From Dermacentor variabilis (taxonomy: Eukaryota; Arthropoda; Arachnida; Ixodida; Ixodidae), in contig NW_027460291.1 in NCBI RefSeq assembly GCF_050947875.1, positions 30,565,589 through 30,629,588 of the forward strand: a stretch of 64,000 nucleotides of DNA. Direction: 5' to 3'. Positions 12,651-24,002 of this stretch are shown here, one piece after another. Below the pieces are notes generated by a model that did not search any database, was not told the origin of the DNA, and saw nothing but the letters and a program-made list of their open reading frames with translations. The first letter of the stretch is position 1, and each line of letters begins with the position of its first letter. Position numbers and translations under genes: made by a program.

Positions 12651-14254
12651 CTACTGTGTACTTCGTTGGCGAGAAGTCCTTCCGAGGAAGAGCTCTCGTC
12701 CATGCTTCCCGAGTGGCTCGGTCAGATGGGAACTTGTGCACTCGGCACTTGGTCCTCCGTCCTAATTGGACTTGTACTTTGGTGCGCAACAACAGCCAGT
12801 CATCGTTGCGCTTCTGTGTACGACGAACCACACACAATCGAAGAAAAACAACCGCGTTTGCTGTGCAGCATGCCCCACCAAAGCCACCAAGAAAAAGCTC
12901 CACGCGTTTCCGCTCTATCGTTGCAGTGACGGAGAAAATTTGTTTTCAGAACGCGTGCCGTGTTGAAAAACGCAGTGCTCCACATCTACCCCTACCATCC
13001 GACTCTCGTGACGTATTCACAAGAAGAGGAGGTGATGCGGTGGGCTTATATATTTTTCTAGGTGGCTTTGGCAGATGGCGCCAAGCTTCGCGGAACATGC
13101 GGGTTACACACAACACCAACTCTCACGCGACGCGCGACTCAAAGCCCTCCACGTGGAAATTTCTAACACTCACAAAATGAAAAAAATACGCGGCGCAAAT
13201 TAAAAATACACGCGACAATAAACGCGGCAAACACTACACTAACAGAACTTACAAAAATGAACACGTGATGAATAAGAAAATGAAAGTTCAAACGCGATTA
13301 AAAAAAGAAAGAGTCCGGCGGAAAGTTCTGAGAGCAGGTTGGAACATGAGGCTTATCTGGGGCGTGCTCGCCGATATTCCGATCTGAAGAGCGTCGGGTT
13401 GCTGGTACCTTGCTGCCGAAGATCTTGGCGGACTTCCACCGTCTGTCGATCTACCAGCGAAGACTCCGGCCTGGGCGTTTCAGCCTGCCGACCACATCTT
13501 CAGCTATCTCTTGGCGCACGACCAAGCCGTCTTTCAAACTACTCTGCCCGCTCGCGCGTCTAGCTCGTCCCTCGTCACGTTCTGGCGACCCACGTGACCA
13601 ACCGGTCCGGCGAGCTCAGAGACAATAGGGAGCAGCGGCAATTGCCATGTCGAGATAGACGGCACGCGCACGGACTTTGTGACACACTCATATACACATT
13701 GTTACCAGTGGCCAATTATCGTGCGCCTCATTCGGAATGTTATTACCTAGATGTACTTAGGTGTGTCCGTAGAATGATCATTGCTCCAGGGATCAAGACT
13801 TTTTTGTTTAAGTTAAGTTCGGCAACCCTTCCTATGAATACCTGATTGCAATATGGGCTGTTTCGTGTCATGGTTGACAAACTGGTTTAAACACCCACGC
13901 TTGCACACGTGAATATACCTCGACCATATGAATGTGTTGTACCGACGGTACAAAACAAATGTCAAATGAAAACAGCTTTGATGAAGGCTTTCTTGAAAAA
14001 TTTGGTAATGGTGCAATAAAATTGATCTCTAGGACCACATTTAGAGGCTACCTGGATCATTGTAGACATAGGTAGATTATAATTTTGCGAAAACCTAATG
14101 CCAAGCACGCCACATCCCCTACGCGTTTCGGTGGTTGCGAGATGCGCGTTCCGGTGCGTCATTTCTTCACCGACCCAAATGCCATCGACTTGTGAAGGCT
14201 CATGCTTCCCTTTGCGCAACACACTGATAAGCAGTCAATGAGTTGGTAAGAATG
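12651..14254. other. GC-richer DNA, no recognised gene
   Basis: Several overlapping frames on both strands (up to 178 codons at 12644-13180) show no known domain and look incidental. GGGCTTATATATTT near 13042 resembles a TATA box. The segment 12650-13630 might be a repeat or LTR-like unit, but I cannot support a name. Confidence 0.35.
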
Positions 14255-14620
14255 ATAACAACTGATGAGGGGTTATATGGGTCTCACTGTACGGCTGATA
14301 ACGGTTCGGCGTGGATGGATACGGTTCTAAAGAGCCATAGGGGCTTAAAATGGCCGGAGCTTTACTTGTCAGGCTCATAATCACTGATAAGGGTTGTAAG
14401 GGTGGGCCCAAGTCCGATAAAATTGATAAGGACTAATAAGGGCTGATAAGGGTTGGACCACACTAGATAAGGTTGACAAGCATCGGATCGATTTCGATAA
14501 GTTTGATACCCACCGACAAGGGTTCATAACGCGCGGATAGAGTCCGATAAGGTTGATAACGACCAATAAGGGTTCATAAGGGTTTGTGCTGGTCGGATCA
14601 AGTTTTATAACGTTGATGAT
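14255..14620. repeat. Imperfect tandem array of GATAAGGGTT-like units
   Basis: About 365 bp are dominated by the word GATAAGG and its variants (TTGATAAGG, AATAAGGG, TCATAAGGG), spaced about 10-12 bp apart. Longer near-copies start at AGTCCGATAA near 14411 and 14541. No open frame uses it convincingly. Confidence 0.7.
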
Positions 14621-15693
14621 AACACCAGGCTTTGCGGAGGTGAGCAAGTGGCACCATGCTTACACATACTCAGACAACTCGCAGAGGTGTTTCTGTGTAA
14701 ATTTTTGTACATTGTAAGAATGCTCTCGCAATCAATCGTTCTGGGTGACTTGTTGGAAGTACTGAAGTTTTATATAACACAACTTTTTTTATGGCAGGAT
14801 AGCCATCAGTTGCAGAGAGGGTATTTCCATTAGTTCTTGTATTACTCTCCGACACAGCAATTAGTTTTTGGCCCGTCTAGCTGTGACGCCGTCCGAAAAA
14901 TTACAAGGAACAAAGGTAGTAAAAGCTTTGAGATAGGTTGATGATTTCTTGTTTGTTAATTGCCTCTCTGTTCATTTAAAGGCTTAGGTTTAAGCTGTTT
15001 TGCCAAGAACTCGATAGCGTTCCAAACAGCGGGAAATCATATGTGAGCTGTGGCAGAGTGGTACCGTGCACTTTTGGATATTCGTTTGTCACTTGGTATT
15101 AATCGCTTTTGTTCGTATGACCAGCCAATAAGGAACACACCCCGAGTACTCAGCACATTTAAGTTAGTTAAGGGGACGACTCTATGACATAGCTTTCGCT
15201 GGCTAGGCGTCAGGATTCCTTTTCTGCTCCGTAGCGTACGTACTTCCGGTTTCGTGTCCCGAAAATTCCGCATCGCCATCTAGGAATGAATGGGTGAATA
15301 TCTGTAAACACGGAAACTTCTGTACGCTTACCACCACTTACTTGCGGGCGCATGAACCAGCGACGCAATATTTTGGGGGCAATCATAGGGGTGATGGCTA
15401 GTACATACATTTTAGTAGGGTACTGGTTTGGGGTAGTTGGTCACAGCTGATTATAAATGTTATTTGAGCATCACTTTAAATGAGGACAAGGAGACGACCG
15501 AAACAAGCGCCTATATTTGCCCAAACTTCGCCCGTTTGGCTTTAGACGGCTTCGTAACTTTGTAAGCTCATCGTTCAAAACAAAGTAATGTTTTATAAAT
15601 AAACACCATTTAACCTGTCCGACGCCACGATTTTAACACACGACATCTAGTGCGGAAGCCCGATATTAAAGCCATTATGTCACGACTGCATGC
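14621..15693. other. No recognised feature
   Basis: Short unassigned frames only. A tRNA A-box-like word (GTGGCAGAGTGGTACC) near 15050 has no matching B box. Confidence 0.4.
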
Positions 15694-16248
15694 ATGGAAA
15701 AGCGGCATAGAACACTCTTAAGAATTTCTCGCGGGAAGCGAGTACGCTGGGATGCTTTGCGCATTTCAATTTGGCCTTGCCGACGTGCGGTTATAAAGCA
15801 CGCAAGAGCTGGCGCGTGCAAGGAACGCACGGAAAACGCAAGCAACCAGATAATTGCGCCTCTAGCAACCGGGAGAACGTGTCAGGCGAACGTGTCAGCG
15901 GGCAAATTATGTGAGAAAAAGAGCACTGCAACATTTCTTTTATTCACCAAAAACAACGTTGGTGGTAGCAACAAGTTTACTGGGGAGATCATCATAGGCT
16001 GCGTGGTATTCTTTGGAGTTGCTTATCCCTTAAAATACGACCGTGTCGGTTTCAAGGATAAAGCGTGGGCTTCCGCAGTAATGGTTACACATAATGCTAC
16101 GCAGGATATGACAATTCATCTGAAGGAAGTTTTTGCCATAATATTTTTGTTTCAAGAATGGACTAAAAAAGTCGTTTGGACCCACAATGAAAGAGGTAGG
16201 TTGACGAAAGCCATCCCCAGCTTAGCTATTGCTGATTTCGGTGACTGA
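15694..16248 (+). CDS. Orphan open frame of 184 codons, function unknown
   Basis: This is the longest ATG-started frame in the window without transposon similarity. The predicted protein is basic in its first 70 residues (many Arg/Lys) and has one hydrophobic stretch near residues 98-115 (IIIGCVVFFGVAYPL). I recognise no domain, signal peptide or splice pattern, and no clear promoter or poly(A) signal. It may be a chance frame inside a repeat or an exon remnant. It is listed because of its length; I would not call it a gene without expression evidence. Confidence 0.15.
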   Translation: MEKRHRTLLRISRGKRVRWDALRISIWPCRRAVIKHARAGACKERTENASNQIIAPLATGRTCQANVSAGKLCEKKSTATFLLFTKNNVGGSNKFTGEIIIGCVVFFGVAYPLKYDRVGFKDKAWASAVMVTHNATQDMTIHLKEVFAIIFLFQEWTKKVVWTHNERGRLTKAIPSLAIADFGD

Positions 16249-18059
16249 TCAAATATTGAGGCGGTCATATTGCTGGTCAATCTGCGGCCAGAGCCAGTGA
16301 GCGTGGGAGCAGCATAAGTTTGCTGCCGTGTATACACCCTCCCCCCCCCCCCGCCGTTGTCTTGCATAATTAGAGAAAAATATATCTTCACGCATATGCG
16401 CGTATGGTCCTCTCCGGACCTAACAAGTTGAATAAGCTGTGAAAGATTAAGAATCCAAACACGCTGTTGTGCGGCTTGGATTCTTGTGCGACCAAAAAAA
16501 CCACGAAAACAATTTTGTGGATTGTTTTTCTGAGAATCTCGTTTTTCGCGTAACCATATCATGTGGTCGCAGCTACGTTAGGCAAACCGGTAGTATCCTG
16601 TACGATTCGTTGTGATAGCACTCTCAGAGTCGAAAAATATCTTTGGCTTTCTTCTGATGCATCGTAAGGCCTGTGCCAATTATCTATTCTTCCACACCTG
16701 CAGAAATGTTGGCCGGAGTAATAATCAGCTTACAAGAGACATTATCCGAGCAGAAGATACCAAAAAGCTCGCTGAACTGTGTCTAAGCACGGGATCTATC
16801 GCGCTAACAGCACAATATTTGGATTTTCTAGGCGTGCCAACAGGGAATACTTGGAACTGATACGGTTTCAAGCCTTGGCGTGGATTTTCCGTTCTGCGCA
16901 CTGATTTGCGCAGATTACGTTGATGTCAATTCGGTATAAATTAGCAACAGGATGACAATAATAAACTCTTCGAAGTAGCGCGTGTGTATGTTTGCGTATA
17001 TGTGCTCTTTTTTTTTAGTTCTAGCTTCTTTAGCGTTTTGATGCATTACCAGCGTGGCCCAAACTGCCACTCCTGTTGTAGACTAGGTATTCCTAATAAC
17101 AAAAAAGTGCATTCCTAATGGTGTGATAACTTCTTATCAGAAAACTCTCAGGCACAACTTTTATTCAAGTGCCTGTCTAACACAAAGAAATGACTCTATC
17201 GTTTAGTCAGATCATCTGCGAGAAAAACATGTTGGGAAACCTATAACACTGCCAATGAAGTGTACTTAACTGCACCAAACAATTCTAAAGACCATAATAA
17301 ATTTATAGATCTCATACCTTACCTGAAATGGTTAATTCAGTTGTCTGAAAATTTTAGCCTCTCATTCATTCCTCTTGAGATAACTGCATCATCTTTTAAG
17401 ACGCGTTAGGTGACGTCAATGCAAGCGACATTTGCGCAATCGTTCTTAACGAATCATTTCCATAGAATTGTTCCGCTTCATCGAACATTCATCTATCACA
17501 CACAAAACAATACAAGTATCCTAATATGCATCCCATAACAATTTATGCCTCGGGTGCTGCAAAGATCATTAATGATTCTTCTCTTGATTCTGCGCCCGCG
17601 TATATTAATAGGTACATTATTAACAAAATGTTAACAAGCACTAGCACCTTTAGTTCGGAAATGCTGACAAATATTTTGCAGCAATCATAAACACATCTAC
17701 TCGCCTTTACTATGTAAACTAGTGAAGTAAGTGAAGTAAAAGTTTATTTGCGTAGTTAACTACGTTTATTATGACAACACGGTACGGCTTAAATTTCGTT
17801 TATTTTTCGTTTTAGTGGATGGGCTAGAAGAGACGTGTTTAGCCTAGCCGGAAATGTCAGCATGGTTTTGGCCAAACGTACACATGTGAAAACCGAATTA
17901 TACATTCTACTTATAGATCGCACTCTATTTTAAATAATCCTTTCTGAGCTGACTCTGCTTCTATTTCTTTTAGCAAGGCGTTGGGCAAGTTTTGCCACAA
18001 TCTACTTCTTGTCAAGCTGAATTTTTCAAAGCTTGGCAATAATCTGAAATGGAAATACC
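16249..18059. other. No recognised gene; poly-C tract
   Basis: AT-rich DNA. A C-rich tract lies near 16338-16353. No domain-bearing frame was found. Confidence 0.4.
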
Positions 18060-18590
18060 CTTACCATGCTGAAATGCACTGATTGATCTTACTAACCCCT
18101 GTAAATTGGTTACTGCTAATAATTACGGCTCATCATTGAGGTTCGCTCTGGTAAGCTTCAGCGATCAGTACTAAAGGCCGTACATTTCCTGATTTATATG
18201 AACGACCCTCCAGTTTCGTTGACGTCTCGCATTCACTTGTTGCCGGTGATTGCGTGATATATCGTCAAATATTTGCTAACTATGGCACTAATACTCTTTA
18301 ATTTAATTTGGACTATTTAGCAATTGGTTGGTGTAAGAACTTGCTAATAGAACTGAATGTAAAGAAATTCAGAGGTACGTGTGCGCACCGGGCTATCAGT
18401 GCCCTTCCTACTCGTACCTGAATAAAATCAATCTGAAACTTGCTAATACTGCTGAACCTGCTAACTTAGGTGTTCATATATCTGAAATCTAATCTGCAAA
18501 CTTCGCACTGAGTACATACTTAATGAAGCTAAACCATGCTTGGTTACTTACGTTAATATTTTTCTATGGCACCCTCATCTAGAGGGATAG
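18060..18590 (+). mobile_element. Jockey-type LINE RT remnant, heavily decayed
   Basis: Across changing + frames I read LIYMNDPPVSLTSRIH, GDCVIYRQIF (the remains of FADDCVIYR), WCKNLLIELNVKKF and LGVHISEI. They occur in the order seen in the RT palm and thumb of Jockey LINEs. Stops and indels are frequent, so the copy is old. A Ruka-like SINE abuts its right end. Confidence 0.7.
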
Positions 18591-18822
18591 ATTCAGGGGT
18601 TTTACGTGACAACATAACGATTTCATTATGAGGCACGTCGTAGTGGTGGATACCGGATTAAGTCGGACCACCAGGGGATCTTTAACGGACCCCCCGTGCA
18701 CGGGATACGGGTGTTGTTGCATTTCGCCCCGATCCAAGTGCGGCAGCCGCAGCCGGGATTTCAACCCGTGACCATTTGCTTAGCAGCGCAACAGCATAAC
18801 CGGTAAGCCGCTGCGCTGGGTG
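18590..18822 (-). repeat. Ruka-type tRNA-derived SINE, diverged
   Basis: The minus strand reads from a tRNA-like head (B box near 18768, GGTTGAAATCCCGGC) to a tail complementary to GGGGTTTTACGTGACAAC. It has the order of the other Ruka copies in this window but more substitutions. Confidence 0.75.
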
Positions 18823-19152
18823 TTGCTCTACAACTCATTATTGCGTGTTAAGTTAGATAGCGTTGAAGCTGTGCGCGATCCATGCCATGAAAACGTTAGT
18901 TTTGTAAATTCATGTTTCCTGGCGCTAAAGAAAGAAAACTGACAGAGGTTCAGAACGTGATAGAAACACGCATAAATTTCAATAGAAATCAACTACTACA
19001 ACTCACTATGTTTTTTTCTTCTCGAGCTTGTTCAACATATTTAAATTAGAATCATATTTTCATATTAAAACAGCACCGCTACCAAACATCAATGAAAGTC
19101 ACTCTATCGTTTCCGTAGCTTGCATCTCGTAATAGAATAACTAAATTAAATT

Positions 19153-19382
19153 AATTTATGAGGTTTTACGTGCCAAAACCGCTTTCTGATTATGAGACAC
19201 GCCGTAGTGGAGGACTCCGGAAATTTCGATCACCTGTGGTTCTTTAACGTCCACCTAAATCTAAGTACACGGAAGTTTTCGCATTTCGCCCCCATCGAAA
19301 TGCGGCCGCCGTGGCCGCGATTCGATCCCGCGACCTCGTGCTCAGCAGCCCTACACAATAGCTACTGAGCAACCACGGCGGA
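19153..19382 (-). repeat. Ruka-type tRNA-derived SINE
   Basis: Near-canonical copy. On + it runs from GAGGTTTTACGTGCCAAAAC at the left to CTCAGCAGCCCTACAC and ACCACGGCGGA at the right. The B box (GGGATCGAATC type) is near 19320. The tRNA head lies at the right, so the element is on the minus strand. Confidence 0.88.
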
Positions 19383-19617
19383 TTCATAGAACAACACAAC
19401 GCTTGACTACGTTTTTCAAATTTTATTAATGTCCTTCCCTTCACATGACTTCAATTCTCAGCCACCTCTTCTGTCACATCGCAACGATCATGGCCATAAA
19501 GCCGCAATTAAAACAGGAAACACTAACACTTTCAGTCAGTGTTGCATTCCCAGATTATCGCAGCAATAGAAGGACCTCGCCGGTGACATTGTGGCCAGTC
19601 TCAATAACAATCTCTTT

Positions 19618-19745
19618 GGTAAGGCATTAGCTAACGTTGCGTAGTTAGGAATTATTAGTATGTTACTTTCACTCACCGCCGTAATTGAAAACTAGTTACC
19701 AAGGCGTTATGTAACGTTGTATAATTAGGAATCGTCAGATTGTTT
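19618..19745. repeat. Short tandem duplication, about 80-bp period
   Basis: AAGGCATTAGCTAACGTTGC at 19620 recurs as AAGGCGTTATGTAACGTTGT near 19700, with the following bases also matching (TAGTTAGGAATTATTAG against TAATTAGGAATCGTCAG). Two copies only. Confidence 0.5.
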
Positions 19746-19839
19746 CTTTGTATATCGTAGTTCATTGTTATGCTGCCCGTTTACCACTCAGCTCTGTAAA
19801 GCACTCAGTCCTTGATAGTAAGTAAATAAATAAATAACG

Positions 19840-19841
<2 letters not shown>

Positions 19842-19892
<51 letters not shown>
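19842..19892. repeat. (AT)n microsatellite
   Basis: About 50 bp of perfect AT dinucleotide repeat. Confidence 0.97.
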
Positions 19893-19895
<3 letters not shown>

Positions 19896-20312
19896 AATCA
19901 TAAGAAGCCAACAAACACTGACACCAAGAACAACATGGGAGAAATTACTTGTGCTTAATAAATGAAATAAAGAAACGATAAATCAAAGGAAATTAAATTG
20001 GATGAAAAAACAACTTGCCGCAGGTGGGAACCGAACCCACAACCTTCGCATTTCGCATGCGATGCTCTAGCATTTGAGCTACCGCGTCGTCGTTTTCCAA
20101 TCCACTTTCTTGGGTATTTATGTGTCCTAGTAGAACCCTGGGAGTGTTAGCCAGCGCCACCTCTCACAGACCTTGGCGGCGGGCGTGGAACGTACTTTTT
20201 GCCGCAGGCGTCACGAGAACGTGATCTTTTTGGGTGAAGGCAGCCGGTCAATAAACCCACATATGCTACCTGAAGGCATCAATGTTGCCGGATTCCAGAC
20301 CCTCGTTATGTA
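19893..20312 (-). repeat. tRNA-headed SINE (non-Ruka family) with upstream extension
   Basis: The minus strand contains a tRNA-like head at 20096-20022. It has a perfect D stem (GCTC/GAGC), a perfect anticodon stem (TCGCA/TGCGA) and a perfect T stem (GTGGG/CCCAC). The acceptor stem does not pair and U33 is replaced by G, so it is a SINE head and not a working tRNA. The body runs toward 19893. The segment 20110-20312 is the flanking or composite part of the same repeat, since its words recur next to the hairpin that follows. Confidence 0.7.
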
Positions 20313-20802
20313 ATGAACCAGAAGAAAGGGGGGTTAACCGAGGGGTACGATTTTTATTAGTCATATCATAAGAAGCCAACAAACACTGACACCAAGGACA
20401 ACATGGGAGAAATTACTTGAGCTTAATAAATGCAATAAAGAAACGATAAATTAAAGGAAATTAAAGTGGATGAAAAAACAACTTGCCGCAGGTGAGAACC
20501 GGACGCACAACCTTCGCATTTCAAATTAAAGGAAATTAAAGTGGATGAAAAAACAACTTGCCGCAGGTAAGAACCGAACCCACAACCTTCGCAGTTCGCG
20601 AAATGCGAAGGTTGTGGGTTCGGTTCCCACTTGCGGCAAGTTGTTTTTCATCCACTTTAATTTACTTTAATTTATCGTTTCTTTATTTCATTTATTAAGC
20701 ACAAGTAATTTCTCCCATGTTGCCCTTGGTGTCAGTGTTTGTTGTATTCTTATGATATGCCTAATAAAAATCGGGCCCCTCGGTTAAGCCCCCTTTCTTC
20801 TC
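20313..20802. repeat. Inverted-repeat SINE hairpin (two head-to-head copies)
   Basis: Two copies of the same SINE face each other. The left arm runs from GAAAGGGGGGTTAACCGAGG (20317) through CATCATAAGAAGCC-type sequence to the tRNA head. The right arm repeats it in reverse to CCTCGGTTAAGCCCCC near 20780. The centre is near 20595, at GCAGTTCGCGAAATGCG. The left arm carries an extra internal direct duplication of about 70 bp (ACAACTTGCCGCAGGT occurs twice) that the right arm lacks. Arm length is about 200-270 bp. Confidence 0.85.
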
Positions 20803-20803
20803 G

Positions 20804-20810
<7 letters not shown>

Positions 20811-20869
<59 letters not shown>
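20811..20869. repeat. (AT)n microsatellite
   Basis: About 60 bp of AT dinucleotide repeat between the SINE hairpin and a truncated Ruka SINE. Confidence 0.95.
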
Positions 20870-20870
<1 letters not shown>

Positions 20871-20871
<1 letters not shown>

Positions 20872-21063
20872 GTGGAGCACGAGGTCGCGGGATCGAATCC
20901 CGGCCACGGCGGCCGCATTTCGATGGGGGCTAAATGCGAAACCACCCGTGTACTTAGGTTTAAGTGCACGTTAAAGAACCCCAGGTGGTCGAAATTTCTA
21001 GAGTCCTCCACTACGGCGTGCCTCATAATCAGAAAGTGGTTTTGGCACGGAAAACCTCATAAT

Positions 21064-21065
<2 letters not shown>
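20871..21065 (+). repeat. Ruka-type SINE, 5'-truncated
   Basis: Starts inside the tRNA head at GTGGAGCACGAGGTCGCGGG. It holds the B box (GGGATCGAATCCC) and the body ending TTTTGGCACGGAAAACCTCA. This is the only + strand Ruka copy here, and AT microsatellites flank it on both sides. Confidence 0.9.

Positions 21066-21109
<44 letters not shown>
21066..21109. repeat. (AT)n microsatellite
   Basis: About 44 bp of AT repeat directly at the 3' tail of the Ruka copy, consistent with growth from the SINE tail. Confidence 0.95.
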
Positions 21110-21114
<5 letters not shown>

Positions 21115-21217
21115 AATGATGGCCTATCTGTCGTGTTCTGCACTGGGAGGCAGCTAAATTGAGGCTCGCGTGAGGGCGCGTACGGAGATTTTACAGTGCC
21201 GCGGTGACGTACTTTTT

Positions 21218-21428
21218 TGTATGGGGTTTTACGTGCCAACACCACTTTCTCATTATGAGGCACGCCGTAGTGGAGGACTCCGGAAATTTCGATCACCTGT
21301 GGTGCTTGAACGTTCATCTAAATCTAAGTACACGGGTGTTTTTGCATTTCGCCCCGATCGAAATACGGCCGCCGTGGCCGGGATTCCATTCCGCGACCTC
21401 GTGCTAAGCAGCCTAACCCGCCGCGGTG
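21218..21428 (-). repeat. Ruka-type tRNA-derived SINE
   Basis: Runs from TGGGGTTTTACGTGCCAAC through TCCGGAAATTTCGATCACC to a head at the right (CGACCTCGTGCTAAGCAGCC). Near-canonical, minus strand. Confidence 0.88.
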
Positions 21429-22009
21429 ACGTACTACAGTAGGTATTAGCGCCGCGTCATGTAGCAAAACTTATTAGCTAGCAGACAATAAAAGACGCTC
21501 ACTTTGATGTATTTATTTGATACCTAAATGAATACAACTATGCCACAATAAACTAGCGAGACTTCATACTATGCTAGAATGTAATAATAGACTAAGGTGA
21601 AACGCACGTAGACGATGATAGACGTAAGAGAAATATACACAAGGCGCCTCTTCAATTGGCGCCCTGTGTGTGTCTACCTCGCTTATGTGTGTCGTCTGCG
21701 CGCCTTTCACCTCATAAAATGCTAAAGCAACCCACCCAAATTTCCACCCTAGCGTAATAACAGAATTACACAAACATCTGATAAGGAAGAATTGCTCTAC
21801 AGAAAATATATTACGAACTATAATTTCACTTCAACCCTGTATTTCACAAAGTACACAATACAGTTTGTTCAATAATGTGCGAAGAGCTGATAAAGTGGTA
21901 AAATGATTATTTTCGTATTTACATACATTTCAGATGGCAACATTCCCCAAGGATTACAATACTTCCTAATGCGAAATTTGAGCGTAGCACGTGTTTTGAT
22001 TTCGCTATG

Positions 22010-22330
22010 TATTGAGATAAAGAATTTGAGAGAGACATGTAGCAGAGTCACAAATCATGATAATCGAAGCAAGTGTGAATGAGACGAAACCGTGCAAACC
22101 AAACAAAGAGCTGACACGAGCAGTACGAAGAGAGCGGTCGGGTGGTTCCGCATGACACCAATCTCCTGTGCTCGTCACTTAAGGGGCCGCTGCCATTGTT
22201 CTCCGCCGTTCGCGGCTCGAGCATTTCGTCTACCGCTCCGCGTTCCTCTTCTCTATTCGCGGTTCTCGTTCACTCGGTTACGCCGCTGACGCCGACGCTC
22301 GCCGCAGGAACGGGCGCCCATTAGGTGTTC
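22010..22330 (+). repeat. Interspersed repeat, copy A (pairs with 56675-57140)
   Basis: Shares with copy B, in the same order and orientation, GAGACATGTAGCAGAGTC, GAGCTGACACGAGCAG, AGGGGCCGCT...TCTCCGCCGTTCG and CGCTCGCC.CAGG.ACGGGC. No coding content or transposon class recognised. The two copies lie on opposite sides of the sulfatase exons. Confidence 0.65.
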
Positions 22331-23744
22331 TCTAAAGTGTGTTTATTTGGGGCGCTAGTGGATATGGTAAAAGAAATGTGCTTAACCTAGCAGTCAACGC
22401 GCACAATAGTTCCTTCTGTTACCCCACTTTGGGATAACAAGCTTTACAAGCACATGTGTAAACTTCTTATATAAGGACGAGCACAAGTTGTGTAATTTAC
22501 TTTCGAAAGAAGTTCTGGCTTTCTGGAAACATTAAATTCTGTGCAAAATGGTGGAAATATCCTGCGATGGGAACCAAGTTTTAAGCTCTGTCATGCGATG
22601 TCACGCCGGTGTTACCATATAACGTACTCCGCATCGACTCACTCAGCGTATAGTCTCCGTGTGTTGCGAACTTGCGTTCACTCTCTTAAAAGCCGAAAAT
22701 AGCGTGCAGCGCGACTTCTGACTCCTCCGGCCAAATTTGGTCACAATAGCCACCTCCTTTGTGTTCGCTTACATGTGTGAGAGCACCGTGTATTTAGATT
22801 CCCAGACGTGTTGCTTGCTCTGTTGGCGCTACATGATATTTATGCATTCCGCACATGATGCACTGTGGTTCACGTCTTTGTTAAATGATCGAGTCGTTCA
22901 TATTATGCGGCCTGCAGTGTGCCTCATGACGCCGATGAGAACGCTTGATCACATTATCAGAAAATCACATTATCAGAAAAAAACATCCTGGACAAAATCT
23001 GTGTCACTTCGGAGAGTCAACAGTTAACTTGGCCTCACGTGACTGGCCAGGATTGTGCTTGTGTCATCGGCTGTCTGCGGCAGTGGGAAGGTGCCGCAAA
23101 TATGAACATATCACGCGTCTGTCAATAACTTTTAATTGCCGTCAGCTAAGAGTGGAGCCGGCGAAGCAGTAGTTATCTTTCAGTTCGGCGGCTTGCTGTT
23201 CACTTGCCACTACAGCTGCATGCGCCGGCCACGCTGCCCAGTGGGCGTGAACGTGCGCGGGCTTTTGTTGCTTCGCCCTTGCCGTCTGCGCGACGTTGCT
23301 CTTTCGATGTAGCTGCGGTGTACATTCGATTGGATAAGGAACATTATTTGCACCGTCACATGTCGGCTTTCTAAAGCACACCTTTTGCCGGCTGTGCTAC
23401 AAACTGGTGCAGATGGGCGCAAGAGGGCGGGTGGCCATTCTGCAGAGAGGAAAGAATTGCTCGTTGGGGTACCTCGCCGCCAGCCAACAGATTAAGCGAA
23501 GCACCATATCTGTCTCGCCGACACTGTTCCAAAAGTTGAGCTCGCAATTACTTTTTGTTGGGCGGTAGAAGGGCTGGGTCATCTTTCCTGTGTCTCCGGC
23601 TGCCAAACTTAGTGTCAAGGGGACATTTGTTTCTCGAGATCGAATTCCGGGTGCTATCGCCAGCGTCCATAACACGCACATCACCATTCAGCAGCTAGCA
23701 GGGTTCAACACAAGCAGCATCAGCACTTCCTTTGTTCGGCTCAT
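22331..23744. other. No recognised gene
   Basis: Unassigned frames of 60-96 codons occur on both strands. I looked here for the missing N-terminal sulfatase exon (adenine-rich metal-site segment, Cys-x-Pro-Ser-Arg site) and did not find it. Confidence 0.4.
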
Positions 23745-23753
23745 AAGAGTCCA

Positions 23754-23993
23754 TAATAATAATATTTGGGGTTTTACGTGCCAAAACCACTTTCTCATTA
23801 TGAGGCACGCCGTAGTGGAGGACTCCGGAAATTTTGACCACCTGGGGTTCTTTAACGTGCACCTAAATCTAAGCACACGGCCGCATTTCGCCCCCATCGA
23901 AATGCGGCCGCCGTGGCCGGGATTCGATCCCGCGACCTCGTGCTCAGCAGCCCAACACCATAGCCACTGAGCAACCACGGCGGGTAACATCAC
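23754..23993 (-). repeat. Ruka SINE with target-site duplication
   Basis: Near-canonical Ruka in minus orientation, with an ATAATAATAAT tail at the left and the tRNA head at the right. It is flanked by the 9-bp direct repeat AAGAGTCCA at 23745-23753 and 23994-24002. That marks it as a target-primed insertion and defines both ends. Confidence 0.9.
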
Positions 23994-24002
23994 AAGAGTC
24001 CA

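Noticed and set aside
12644..13180. 178-codon + frame
   Set aside because: No recognisable domain, several equally long frames overlap it in other phases, and the composition looks incidental.
20022..20097. Possible tRNA gene on the minus strand
   Set aside because: D, anticodon and T stems pair, but the acceptor stem does not and position 33 is G. The surrounding sequence is a dispersed SINE that recurs twice within 600 bp.
20805..21317. Frames ending in Ile-Tyr repeats
   Set aside because: Translation of AT microsatellites and SINE tails.
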